The notes under the pieces: generated by a model
Database searches by the model: none
What the model saw: only the letters and a program-made list of their open reading frames with translations
What the model was told of the DNA's origin: nothing
DNA from: JAIRQK01 sp047974135
Lineage (GTDB): Bacteria > Campylobacterota > Campylobacteria > Campylobacterales > Campylobacteraceae
Direction: 5' to 3'
Assembly: GCA_047974135.1 (NCBI GenBank)
Contig: JBKECC010000108.1
Span: 1 to 9,153 of the forward strand
DNA length: 9,153 nucleotides
Part shown: positions 1 to 6,506 of the stretch, piece by piece
Numbering within the stretch: the stretch's first letter is position 1
Layout: each line of letters opens with the position of its first letter
Program-made: the position numbers and the translations under genes

Positions 1-118
1 TAGAGGTCTTGGACTTTATGTAGCAAAGATGCTTATGAACAATCTCATAAAAGGTAAAATAGAAGCAGAAAATATTGATGGGGGTTGTAGGTTTATCGTT
101 ACAATTCCTTTAAATTAA
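1..118 (+). CDS. Histidine kinase-like protein, C-terminal end only (partial)
   Basis: The open frame starts with codons at base 2 and ends at TAA 116-118. It gives a 38-residue tail beginning RGLGLYVAKMLMNN and ending in FIVTIPLN. The GLGLY segment matches the G2 box of HATPase_c domains. The closing pattern (a strand with G..F, then a short hydrophobic strand ending in IPL) is typical of the last strand of a sensor kinase ATPase domain. The domain's role would be ATP binding for autophosphorylation. The N-terminal sensor and the H-box lie outside the window, so the signal and partner are unknown. It is followed by T-rich DNA without a GC-containing hairpin. A HATPase domain of another protein type cannot be excluded from so short a piece, but a sensor kinase is by far the likeliest. 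Confidence 0.8.
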   Translation, partial: RGLGLYVAKMLMNNLIKGKIEAENIDGGCRFIVTIPLN

Positions 119-143
119 AAATTTTTTTTATATTTTTTTATTC

Positions 144-149
144 TATAAT
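144..149 (+). promoter_or_regulatory. Candidate sigma70 -10 element (TATAAT)
   Basis: This is a perfect TATAAT preceded by a run of T-rich DNA and no recognisable TTGACA. Campylobacterota promoters are known to have a weak -35 and a T-rich upstream region, so the arrangement fits. Transcription would begin near 156 and read the non-coding leader toward 542. In DNA this AT-rich a chance match is quite possible. It could serve the short Shine-Dalgarno/ORF unit at 201-225 or give a long leader for the reductase operon. Confidence 0.35.
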
Positions 150-200
150 GTCATCGTTATATATCTATATATATAAAGAACCAATTTTAATAAGTTATAT

Positions 201-225
201 AAGGAGTTAGCAAAGCATGAAATAA
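201..225 (+). other. Shine-Dalgarno plus two-codon frame ATG AAA TAA
   Basis: A consensus AAGGAG (201-206) stands 10 nt before ATG (217-219), which is followed by one lysine codon and a stop (TAA 223-225). It lies downstream of the TATAAT at 144-149. It may be the remnant of a gene start whose body has been lost, a minimal leader ORF, or chance. The following codons in the same frame contain further stops, so no longer protein can be rescued by one substitution. Confidence 0.25.
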
Positions 226-450
226 TTTAAATAAGCAAAAACAATAGCCCACTATTCTTAATTTTACATTAAATAATTATATTAAAAATATATAATTGTT
301 TTTATATTCTTTTTTTATTTCTTCTATATCCTTTTACATTACAATTTTCTTGTCAAATTAACTAAATATATTTTTTAAGTTTCTTTAAAAAATACACTTT
401 TTGAATATTTGAATCCACATCGAGTGATTTATTTGAATATGCATTTTTTA

Positions 451-464
451 TTGATGATTATCAC
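451..464 (+). promoter_or_regulatory. Candidate FNR/CRP-family operator
   Basis: The sequence TTGATGATTATCAC matches the FNR consensus TTGAT-N4-ATCAA at nine of ten specified positions. Its centre is near 457.5, about 84 bases before the start codon at 542. A weak -10-like hexamer CAAAAT at 483-488 would put a start site near 495, roughly 37-38 bases from the operator centre. That is close to, but not exactly at, the -41.5 class II activator position. Crp/Fnr-family regulators are common in Campylobacterota and control anaerobic respiration genes, so an activator site in front of a terminal reductase operon makes sense. Binding is inferred only from the motif. Confidence 0.5.
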
Positions 465-529
465 ATAAAACCTACCTCTATTCAAAATAAATCTTTACTT
501 TGCCATATCTGATGGCTAAAACTTGAATC

Positions 530-536
530 AGGAGGT
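530..536 (+). promoter_or_regulatory. Strong ribosome binding site of the oxidoreductase gene
   Basis: The sequence AGGAGGT is a near-complete anti-Shine-Dalgarno match ending 5 nt before ATG 542. It fixes the start of the oxidoreductase at 542, so that the twin-arginine motif lies at residues 12-18 of the product. Confidence 0.8.
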
Positions 537-541
537 TCAGG

Positions 542-3286
542 ATGAATATAGAAAAAAGAAAAGTCACACATGTGTCAAGAAGGTCTTTTTTAAAGGCTAT
601 GGGCACTGCTGGATTACTTGCAACAATAGGAGTTGACCTTGGATTTGCAAATGTACTAAAAGCAGCTGAAGTTGACATCAAAAAAAGTACAGCAGATGGC
701 TGGCATTATGGACACTGTAGAATGTGTATGCGTGGCTGTTGTCCAAATATGTATAGAGTTGAAAATGGTATTGCTGTAGAAATTCAAGGCAATCCACAAG
801 CTCCTACATCAAAAGGCGCACTCTGTGCTAAAGGGCAATCAATCATACAAAACACATACAATCCTTACCGTGTTAAAGCGCCGATGAAAAGGACAAATCC
901 GGTTAAAGGTTTAGATATTGATCCTAAATGGATTGAGATTAGTTGGGAAGAGGCTTTAAGTACTACAGCTGAAAAACTTTCAAAAATTTACAATGAAGAT
1001 CCAAGAGGGTTGATTTATCAAGCTGGTTTTGGTGATATGGATTACTTCTCAACATTTGAGTTTTATTTTGCTCACGCATTTAAAACACCAAACTATGTTA
1101 AATCAAACGGTATTTTGTGTACATTGCACTATGCGTCTGACCTTATTCAAGGTGTTTTCCCGGGTTCTGGACCAGATGGTTCGTATCTAAAATACTTCGT
1201 AGCAATTGGTATGAACTTAGGTCTTAGCCTTGCATCTTCAGATGGTGGTGCTAGAACTCTGTTTAACAGAATGTACAAAGATAGAGATTTTAAAATGCTT
1301 GTTGTTGATCCTCACTGTGGTCCAGAAGCTTCAAAAGGCGAATGGGTTCCATGTCGTCCAGGTGGTGACCTTGCATTTATGTTAGCAATGGCGCATGTAA
1401 TTTTTTATGAAGTAAAAAAGATGGATTTCCACTTTTTGCAATGGAGAACTACAAGTCCTTACTTAATTGGTCAAGATGAGCTATATGCAAGAGGTAAAGA
1501 TGGTAAACCACAGATTTTAGATAAATATGATGGAAAAGTAAAATCTTTTGATGATAAAACATTGAGAGAACCAGACCTTTGGGCTGAAAATGTAATGGTT
1601 AATGGACAAAGAGCTACCACTGCTCTCACTCTAATTAAACGCTCACTTAAAGAGTATACTCCAGAATGGGCAGAGAAGATATGTGATATTCCAGCCAGCA
1701 AAACGAGAGAGATAGGTTTTGACTATATTGCTAATGCTTCTATTGGTGAGTATGTTTACCTTGAAAATTCAAAAGGTGAAATGGTTAAAATGCCAGTTAG
1801 AACTTCTTTGGTTGAAGCAAAACGTGGTCTTAAAAACCAAAGAGATGGCGCTGCAAATGACTTAATGACAAAGTTTCTTGCAATGCTAGTTGGTGCTATG
1901 GAACTACCTGGTGGAACAGTTGGAAAAGCTCGAGGAATTCGACATTTATTGTCAGATAAAGATGGGGTTGTTGCTCCAAAAGGTGAAGCAAGACTTAGTC
2001 TTGTTGACCGTATGCAATGGCCACCACAATTTATCAACTTGTCAGATTGGTTCCCGCACAAACACACATCGCCAATTAATGCCTATAGGGTTTCATTAGA
2101 TCCTCAAAAATATGGCTTTGATTACAATATACAAGCTGTTTTAACAATAGGAAGTAACCCAATAGCTTCAACATCAGATCCTTACATGGTTGAAGAAGCA
2201 ATTAAAAAAATACCATTTGGTGCTGTTGTAGCATATCACTATGATGAAATGGCTCAAATGGCAGATATCTTGTTTGCTTCGCACTCATTGCTTGAAAAAG
2301 AGTCTGTTAACTGCTTTGAAGGAGCTTTTGATATCTCTGGAATTGAGACAAACAATGTTCGTGTTATGATGTACCGTGACCCTATAGCACCTATTTATAA
2401 TACTCGTCAACCTCAAGATATTATCATAGAACTTGCTGATCGTATGGGTATTTTAAAAGAGCTTATTGCAGATATAAATAAAGTTGGAATCATCCTTGGT
2501 GAAGTAACAAACGCTCGTTTAGATGAGAGCGAGTATTTAGATATAAACAAACGATATACAGTTACTGAGATATGGGATACAGGTATAAAAAAATCATTTG
2601 GCGTTGGTATGGAACACTTTAAAGAAAATGGCATCATTGTCTCTTATCGTGCACCTGCTGAAGCTTATAATGGCTATTGGTATAAAGATGGTGAATCAAG
2701 ACACCCAGTTTATTGGAGCACAACTAAAATATCTGGCGATGCACAAAAAAAATATTTTGAAGCACATGACGAAACAATCAGCAAATATCCAGGACTTGAT
2801 TGGAGAGACAATATGAATTATTATGAACCAATCATCAAATGGAGAAGTAAAGAGTTACTTGAAATCAAAGATGAAGATGAGTTTAATCTTATATCAATTA
2901 ACTGGAAATCACCAACTTTACCTTCACGTTGTGGCGGTTCAGACCAAATGCCATGGTTACAAGAAGTTGCAGAAACATTTGACCCATCGTTTGGAAAAAT
3001 GACGTTGAGTACTGTTACAGCAAAAAGATTGGGTATCAAAGAGGGAGATGTATGTTGGTGTGAATCGAAATATGGAAAGACAAAAGCACCAGTACATGTA
3101 ACCGAACTCATTCGCCCAGGTGTTGTTGGTTTTGCTGGAGCAACAGGACGTATGGTAACAACTTTAGGTAAAAAAGCAGCTGATTATCCTATGTATAACA
3201 AGATAACAAGCGGTTTACCAAAACATTCTTGTGCAATTTCACAAGGTGTTATCAACAGTATTGCTTGCAAAGTGTATAAGGCATAA
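542..3286 (+). CDS. Tat-exported molybdopterin oxidoreductase, catalytic subunit of a periplasmic respiratory reductase
   Basis: The product is 914 aa and belongs to the DMSO reductase superfamily (MopB). Residues 12-18 (SRRSFLK), followed by a hydrophobic stretch to about 42, form a twin-arginine signal, so the folded, cofactor-loaded enzyme is exported to the periplasm. C59, C62, C66 and C95 (C-X2-C-X3-C-X28-C) bind the N-terminal [4Fe-4S] cluster. C193, in NGILCTLHYA, sits where the family supplies the Mo/W ligand, suggesting cysteine ligation as in the PsrA/PhsA/ArrA-type branch. The C-terminal region (about 790-914) looks like the molybdopterin dinucleotide-binding domain. The gene is followed 11 nt later by the FeS subunit and further on by a TorD-type chaperone. 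The RGRY signature that I recall for arsenate reductases is not evident. Candidate activities are polysulfide, thiosulfate, tetrathionate or selenate reduction. The rhodanese gene downstream favours sulfur or selenium chemistry, but the substrate is unresolved. Confidence 0.93.
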   Translation: MNIEKRKVTHVSRRSFLKAMGTAGLLATIGVDLGFANVLKAAEVDIKKSTADGWHYGHCRMCMRGCCPNMYRVENGIAVEIQGNPQAPTSKGALCAKGQSIIQNTYNPYRVKAPMKRTNPVKGLDIDPKWIEISWEEALSTTAEKLSKIYNEDPRGLIYQAGFGDMDYFSTFEFYFAHAFKTPNYVKSNGILCTLHYASDLIQGVFPGSGPDGSYLKYFVAIGMNLGLSLASSDGGARTLFNRMYKDRDFKMLVVDPHCGPEASKGEWVPCRPGGDLAFMLAMAHVIFYEVKKMDFHFLQWRTTSPYLIGQDELYARGKDGKPQILDKYDGKVKSFDDKTLREPDLWAENVMVNGQRATTALTLIKRSLKEYTPEWAEKICDIPASKTREIGFDYIANASIGEYVYLENSKGEMVKMPVRTSLVEAKRGLKNQRDGAANDLMTKFLAMLVGAMELPGGTVGKARGIRHLLSDKDGVVAPKGEARLSLVDRMQWPPQFINLSDWFPHKHTSPINAYRVSLDPQKYGFDYNIQAVLTIGSNPIASTSDPYMVEEAIKKIPFGAVVAYHYDEMAQMADILFASHSLLEKESVNCFEGAFDISGIETNNVRVMMYRDPIAPIYNTRQPQDIIIELADRMGILKELIADINKVGIILGEVTNARLDESEYLDINKRYTVTEIWDTGIKKSFGVGMEHFKENGIIVSYRAPAEAYNGYWYKDGESRHPVYWSTTKISGDAQKKYFEAHDETISKYPGLDWRDNMNYYEPIIKWRSKELLEIKDEDEFNLISINWKSPTLPSRCGGSDQMPWLQEVAETFDPSFGKMTLSTVTAKRLGIKEGDVCWCESKYGKTKAPVHVTELIRPGVVGFAGATGRMVTTLGKKAADYPMYNKITSGLPKHSCAISQGVINSIACKVYKA

Positions 3287-3297
3287 GGGGGAGCAAA

Positions 3298-3927
3298 ATG
3301 AAACTTGGATTAATTATAGATAAAAGAAGATGTTATGGATGTCAAGCTTGTACAGTTGCTTGTAAAGCTCAAAATGGAACACCTCCGGGCGTTTTTTGGT
3401 GTAAAACATATCAAACAGAACATGGAACATATCCAAATGCTTTTATAGAGTACACACCAAAGATTTGCAATCATTGTGATGACGCGCCTTGTATAAAAGT
3501 GTGTCCAACTGGTGCATCAATGAAGATGAAAGACGGAACAGTGCAAATTGATACAAATGTTTGTATAGGTTGTGAAGCTTGTATTCCTGCTTGTCCTTAT
3601 GAGTCACGCTACTTAATTAAAGAGAAAGCTCCAACATATTGGGAGACTGGTAAGCAAACAGAGTGGGAAAAAGTAATGCAACCTCGTTTTAAAACTGGCA
3701 CCGTAACAAAATGTACTTTTTGTGTGGATAGACGCTCACGCGGACTTCTTCCTGCTTGTGTTCATACGTGCGCTGGTGGAGCTCGTATCTTTGGAGATTT
3801 GGATGATCCAAATAGCCAAATTTCTATACTAATGAAGCAAGAAAATCCACTACCGTTGCCTTCAAAATTTGGTGCAATGCCAAATGTTTTTTACATTGAA
3901 GATGAGAAAATTAAACCACGCGCATAG
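3298..3927 (+). CDS. Four-cluster ferredoxin-type electron transfer subunit of the molybdoenzyme
   Basis: The product is 209 aa with sixteen cysteines arranged for four [4Fe-4S] clusters: C12/15/18/22, C57/60/65/69, C89/92/95/99 and C139/142/154/158. This is the DmsB/PsrB/PhsB/ArrB pattern. It has no signal peptide. Such subunits are normally carried out through the Tat pore bound to their twin-arginine catalytic partner, encoded just upstream. The ATG follows a very strong GGGGGAG Shine-Dalgarno. The role would be to relay electrons from the membrane quinol dehydrogenase to the Mo site. No NrfD-type membrane partner follows, so the electron donor is probably the tetraheme cytochrome at 4676-5257. 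A terminator-like hairpin lies immediately after the stop codon. Confidence 0.93.
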   Translation: MKLGLIIDKRRCYGCQACTVACKAQNGTPPGVFWCKTYQTEHGTYPNAFIEYTPKICNHCDDAPCIKVCPTGASMKMKDGTVQIDTNVCIGCEACIPACPYESRYLIKEKAPTYWETGKQTEWEKVMQPRFKTGTVTKCTFCVDRRSRGLLPACVHTCAGGARIFGDLDDPNSQISILMKQENPLPLPSKFGAMPNVFYIEDEKIKPRA

Positions 3928-3936
3928 TGGTTACTT

Positions 3937-3967
3937 TCAAGACATTTCAAAAGTGTCTTGAGTTTTT
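3937..3967 (+). terminator. Rho-independent terminator-like hairpin inside the operon
   Basis: TCAAGACATTT (3937-3947) pairs with AAGTGTCTTGA (3951-3961) in an 11-bp stem with one G-U pair and a 3-nt loop. It is followed by G and five T residues (3963-3967). This is a textbook intrinsic terminator shape. It lies between the FeS subunit gene and the chaperone gene, so it probably reduces, rather than abolishes, transcription into the downstream genes and gives more of the two structural subunits than of the chaperone and cytochrome. I see no clear promoter between it and the chaperone gene. Confidence 0.7.
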
Positions 3968-3984
3968 ATATTAGGATGGAAATT

Positions 3985-4650
3985 ATGACCTTTAAAAACA
4001 AGAATAAAATAGTTGAAGAATTTCAAAGTGATGCAGAAATTTTTGCACTTTTGGCTAGTTTTTATCTAACAAATCCAAACGGAGTTTATGCTAAGGCAAT
4101 AGCAAAACTTGATGTTGACAATATTGAAGATAAAACCATGCGAAGTGTTATGAAAAAAATATGTGACTATGCGGCCACATGTGGTGATGATGAATCAGAG
4201 CCAAATATTTTAGAGCTTAAACGAGACTGGACAAAACTGTTTCGTGGTATTTCACCCGAATATGGTCCAAAACCGCCATACGCTCAACTTTTTAGTAGTG
4301 CCACCGATGTCGCTTTTCTTTCATCGCTTGCTGAACTGTATCTTGATGTTGGATACGTTGGATATAAAAAAATTGATGATAGACTTGATTATATTGGCAT
4401 TATCCTTGATGCACTTGCTGTAATTAATATATTAAGAGCTAAAAGTGTTGAAGATGATAATGAAGCAGAATATGAGCGTCTTGGTAAAATTTTTGATTGT
4501 ATCACAGAGCAATACTTTGTATCTTGGTTTAAAGAGTTTCAAAAATTAGCCCTCTTACATGTAAAAACTCCATTTTACAAAAGTGCATTGGAGTTAACGG
4601 CATTGGTAGCAGAAGATTTTTCAATAAAATCAAAAGCTGCTAATTTTTGA
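3985..4650 (+). CDS. TorD/DmsD-family molybdoenzyme maturation chaperone
   Basis: The product is a predicted cytoplasmic, mostly helical protein of 221 aa. The segment FRGISPEYGPKPPYAQLF (about residues 85-102) resembles the conserved G-P-x-PP-Y/W loop of the TorD/DmsD/NarJ chaperones, which bind the twin-arginine leader of their client and hold it until the Mo cofactor is inserted. The client here would be the 542-3286 product. I place the start at ATG 3985, preceded by AGGATGGA at 3973-3980. A longer frame opening with TTG at 3958 is unlikely because that codon lies inside the right arm of the terminator hairpin, and ATG 3976 overlaps the Shine-Dalgarno. Sequence identity to well-known members looks low, as is normal in this family, so the family call depends on the motif and the context. 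Confidence 0.8.
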   Translation: MTFKNKNKIVEEFQSDAEIFALLASFYLTNPNGVYAKAIAKLDVDNIEDKTMRSVMKKICDYAATCGDDESEPNILELKRDWTKLFRGISPEYGPKPPYAQLFSSATDVAFLSSLAELYLDVGYVGYKKIDDRLDYIGIILDALAVINILRAKSVEDDNEAEYERLGKIFDCITEQYFVSWFKEFQKLALLHVKTPFYKSALELTALVAEDFSIKSKAANF

Positions 4651-4675
4651 ATTATCATTAGGGAGAATTAATATT

Positions 4676-5257
4676 ATGAAATCTAAAAAATTAATAGTTG
4701 TACTACTTATATTAGTTGGATGCGTTATAGGTGTATTATTATCAGGACTTGGTGTTGTAGTTGCACATAAAACAAGTAGTGAGAGTTACTGTATAAGCTG
4801 TCACACTCAACATTCACTTATACCTGAGAATCCTACTTTTTCGCACTTTAACAACCGTGCGGGAGTTACTGTTAAATGTGGAGATTGTCACATTGGGCAA
4901 GGCGTTGGAAATTATGTAAAGGCAAAACTTGGTGGTTTGAAAGATGCGGTTACATATATGACCACAAGAGATTTTGATACTAAAGAGTGGATGGATAAAA
5001 ATAGAGAAGAGTTAGCAGATAAAGCATTGCGTGATATTGCAAATTCAAACTCTCAAGTTTGTGTAACTTGTCATGCAAAAATTGAAACAGACAACCTTCC
5101 TTCAAATATGGATCCATTAGCAAGAGAGGTTCATGCTTACAACAATGCAAAGCCTGATTCAGAACAAAAACAGTGTATTTATTGCCACCGTGGAGTTGCA
5201 CATGAATACAAAAAAGAGTGGGCAGCTGGTCACACCTTAAGCTTACAAACAAAGTAG
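4676..5257 (+). CDS. Tetraheme c-type cytochrome of the NapC/NrfH family (quinol dehydrogenase)
   Basis: The product is 193 aa. An N-terminal membrane anchor at about residues 5-30 is followed by four CXXCH heme sites: C39-H43, C68-H72, C129-H133 and C167-H171. The final site reads CIYCHRGVAHE, like the last heme region of NapC/NrfH/CymA proteins. The family oxidises menaquinol at the outer face of the cytoplasmic membrane and passes electrons to periplasmic reductases. In this operon it probably replaces the NrfD/PsrC membrane subunit. At the first heme the methionine usually found two residues after CXXCH is absent (CISCHTQHS), so the axial ligation of heme 1 may differ. The ATG follows GGGAG at 4661-4665. 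The gene lies 25 nt after the chaperone gene. Confidence 0.92.
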   Translation: MKSKKLIVVLLILVGCVIGVLLSGLGVVVAHKTSSESYCISCHTQHSLIPENPTFSHFNNRAGVTVKCGDCHIGQGVGNYVKAKLGGLKDAVTYMTTRDFDTKEWMDKNREELADKALRDIANSNSQVCVTCHAKIETDNLPSNMDPLAREVHAYNNAKPDSEQKQCIYCHRGVAHEYKKEWAAGHTLSLQTK

Positions 5258-5263
5258 ATTTTT

Positions 5264-5296
5264 ATTCTCTCAATAAAACATATTTATTGGGAGAAT
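5264..5296 (+). terminator. Strong intercistronic stem-loop, weak terminator or mRNA-stability element
   Basis: Bases 5264-5277 (ATTCTCTCAATAAA) pair with 5283-5296 (TTTATTGGGAGAAT) in a 14-bp stem containing one G-U pair, with the 5-nt loop ACATA. The following bases (CTTTGTTA) are only partly T-rich, so efficient intrinsic termination is doubtful. It may instead stabilise the 3' end of the upstream message or partly attenuate transcription into the rhodanese gene. It ends about 10 nt before the AAGGAG Shine-Dalgarno of the next gene. Confidence 0.6.
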
Positions 5297-5318
5297 CTTT
5301 GTTATAAAGGAGTATACG

Positions 5319-6461
5319 ATGAAATTTTTGCACTTAATAGTCTTACTGTTTGCAAGTTTTTTGTTTTCAAGCTGTTTAGCAAATCCATCAGTAGAAAAAA
5401 GTCAAACAAATATAGTTGATTATAATTATGTAAAACAAGCAATTGGCATTGGCACGATTGAGAGCATAAAGGCAACGCTCATTGACACTCGTTCACATGA
5501 AGATTTTATTCTTGGAACAATACCAACAAGCGTAAACGTACCATATGAAGATATGAAATCTTTTATATTTTCAATGGACAATGTAAAAAAAGATAGAGAG
5601 ATTATACTGTTTTCAGATGAAACGAGTTTGGGTAAAAATAGCATAGTTATGATGTATTTAAAAGAAAAAGGTTTTAAAAATATCAAATTTTATCCTATGG
5701 GCATAACCGAATGGAGTAGCAAAAACTACCAAGAGATAGGCTTGCCAATCATTGAAAATATAGTAAAAAACAATGAAGCCTTTTTAATAGACACTCGTCC
5801 TTATATGTTTTATATGCAAGGAACAATTCCAGGAGCTATCTCTATTTCAGATACAGAATTTACAGAGTTAAAAGGTAGATTGCCACTTGATAAAACAACG
5901 CAAATTGTAGTTTTTTCTATGAATTCTTGTGTTAAAACTCACAATGTTGCAAGTGAATTGATGTCTCTTGGTTATAAAAATGTAAAAAAATATGCTGGTG
6001 GATATCCTGAATGGATGGAAATTCATGCAAAACCAAACAAAACAGTAGAACAAAAAGAAGTTTTTGTAAAAGATGATGTTTTTGTTGATGGCGTTAAACT
6101 TGGAAGTGACACAGGAACGGTTGATCCAAATTGGTTAAAAGCGCTAATTTTAGAAGATAAGGTTCCAAGCAATATTTTATTGGTTGATGTTAGAGATTTT
6201 GAAGAGTATAAAACTGGGCATTTAAAAAATGCGATTAGTATGGATGCTGCAAAATTGTCTTCTTTGGAGTTGGCTCAAAAACTTCCTAAAGATAAGGTGA
6301 TTGTTTTTACATGTAACCTTGGAAATAGGTCGGTAGAGACGTACTATAGACTAAAAAAGGCTAAAATAGACACTTCTAAAATATTTTATTTTAACGCAAG
6401 TTACACATGCGACAAACAGAGTAACTGTGATGTTAAAATAAATCAATTATTGGGATTATAG
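5319..6461 (+). CDS. Predicted lipoprotein with three rhodanese-like domains
   Basis: The product is 380 aa. The N-terminus is hydrophobic and ends in FSSC, a slightly atypical lipobox, with C19 as the likely lipidated residue, so the protein should be tethered on the periplasmic side. Three tandem rhodanese-like folds can be seen. Domain 1 (about 35-145) has IDTR and a closing W132 but reads LFSDETS where the catalytic cysteine loop should be. Domain 2 (about 147-235) has IDTR and GGYPEW but reads FSMNSCVKTH, with S200 at the usual cysteine position and C204 kept. Domain 3 (about 264-375) has VDVR and an intact CNLGNRS loop with C332. Only the third domain looks catalytically standard. Rhodanese-type proteins transfer or bind sulfane sulfur, as Sud does for Wolinella polysulfide reductase. 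A substrate-carrier role for the neighbouring reductase is inferred. Start ATG 5319 follows AAGGAG. Confidence 0.88.
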   Translation: MKFLHLIVLLFASFLFSSCLANPSVEKSQTNIVDYNYVKQAIGIGTIESIKATLIDTRSHEDFILGTIPTSVNVPYEDMKSFIFSMDNVKKDREIILFSDETSLGKNSIVMMYLKEKGFKNIKFYPMGITEWSSKNYQEIGLPIIENIVKNNEAFLIDTRPYMFYMQGTIPGAISISDTEFTELKGRLPLDKTTQIVVFSMNSCVKTHNVASELMSLGYKNVKKYAGGYPEWMEIHAKPNKTVEQKEVFVKDDVFVDGVKLGSDTGTVDPNWLKALILEDKVPSNILLVDVRDFEEYKTGHLKNAISMDAAKLSSLELAQKLPKDKVIVFTCNLGNRSVETYYRLKKAKIDTSKIFYFNASYTCDKQSNCDVKINQLLGL

Positions 6462-6468
6462 AAGTAAA

Positions 6469-6490
6469 ATTTTCTTAGAAATAAGAAAAT
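6469..6490 (+). other. Perfect stem-loop with GAAA tetraloop between rhodanese and small exported protein genes
   Basis: ATTTTCTTA (6469-6477) pairs perfectly with TAAGAAAAT (6482-6490), leaving the loop GAAA, a stable GNRA tetraloop. No T-run follows; instead GTGAAAGGG, the ribosome binding region of the next gene, comes directly after. It is therefore more likely an mRNA-processing, stability or translation-tuning structure than a terminator. The stem has only one G-C pair, so its stability is moderate. Confidence 0.5.
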
Positions 6491-6506
6491 AGTGAAAGGG
6501 AAAGCT

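Larger units (their letters stand above)
119..541. other. AT-rich intergenic region upstream of the reductase operon
   Basis: No convincing gene of useful length was found on either strand in this 423-base stretch. It is dominated by A/T runs, including an alternating TA tract around 159-176. It holds a perfect TATAAT at 144-149, a good Shine-Dalgarno followed by a two-codon frame (201-225), three copies of TTTGAAT (400-438), an FNR/CRP-type inverted repeat (451-464) and the ribosome binding site of the oxidoreductase gene (530-536). The part between about 226 and 395 shows nothing I can interpret. A small RNA starting near 157 is possible but has no recognisable terminator to support it. Confidence 0.6.

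Noticed and set aside
350..372. TTGTCA with TATATT as a sigma70 promoter
   Set aside because: The spacer is only about 11 bp, too short for a functional -35/-10 pair.
512..530. Possible sigma54 promoter (TGGC ... TTGA) before the oxidoreductase gene
   Set aside because: The GG to GC spacing is off by one and the -12 element lacks the required GC dinucleotide; it would also overlap the Shine-Dalgarno.
119..541. CRISPR array, tRNA or mobile-element ends in the AT-rich spacer
   Set aside because: No regularly spaced long repeats, no cloverleaf-like GC-containing arms and no terminal inverted repeats or transposase fragment were seen.
478..681. Minus-strand 67-codon frame overlapping the oxidoreductase start
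   Set aside because: It is a shadow of the strongly supported plus-strand gene and its promoter region, with no recognisable protein features.
1471..3111. Several minus-strand and offset plus-strand frames inside the oxidoreductase gene
   Set aside because: All lie within a gene with clear family motifs, and none has a plausible start signal or recognisable domain.
3958..3984. N-terminal extension of the chaperone gene starting at TTG 3958
   Set aside because: The TTG lies inside the right arm of the terminator hairpin and has no Shine-Dalgarno; ATG 3985 has AGGATGGA at good spacing.
6492..6506. GTG 6492 as start of the small exported protein
   Set aside because: It would place coding sequence over the GAAAGGG Shine-Dalgarno that serves ATG 6507, and the signal peptide begins normally at MKK from 6507.
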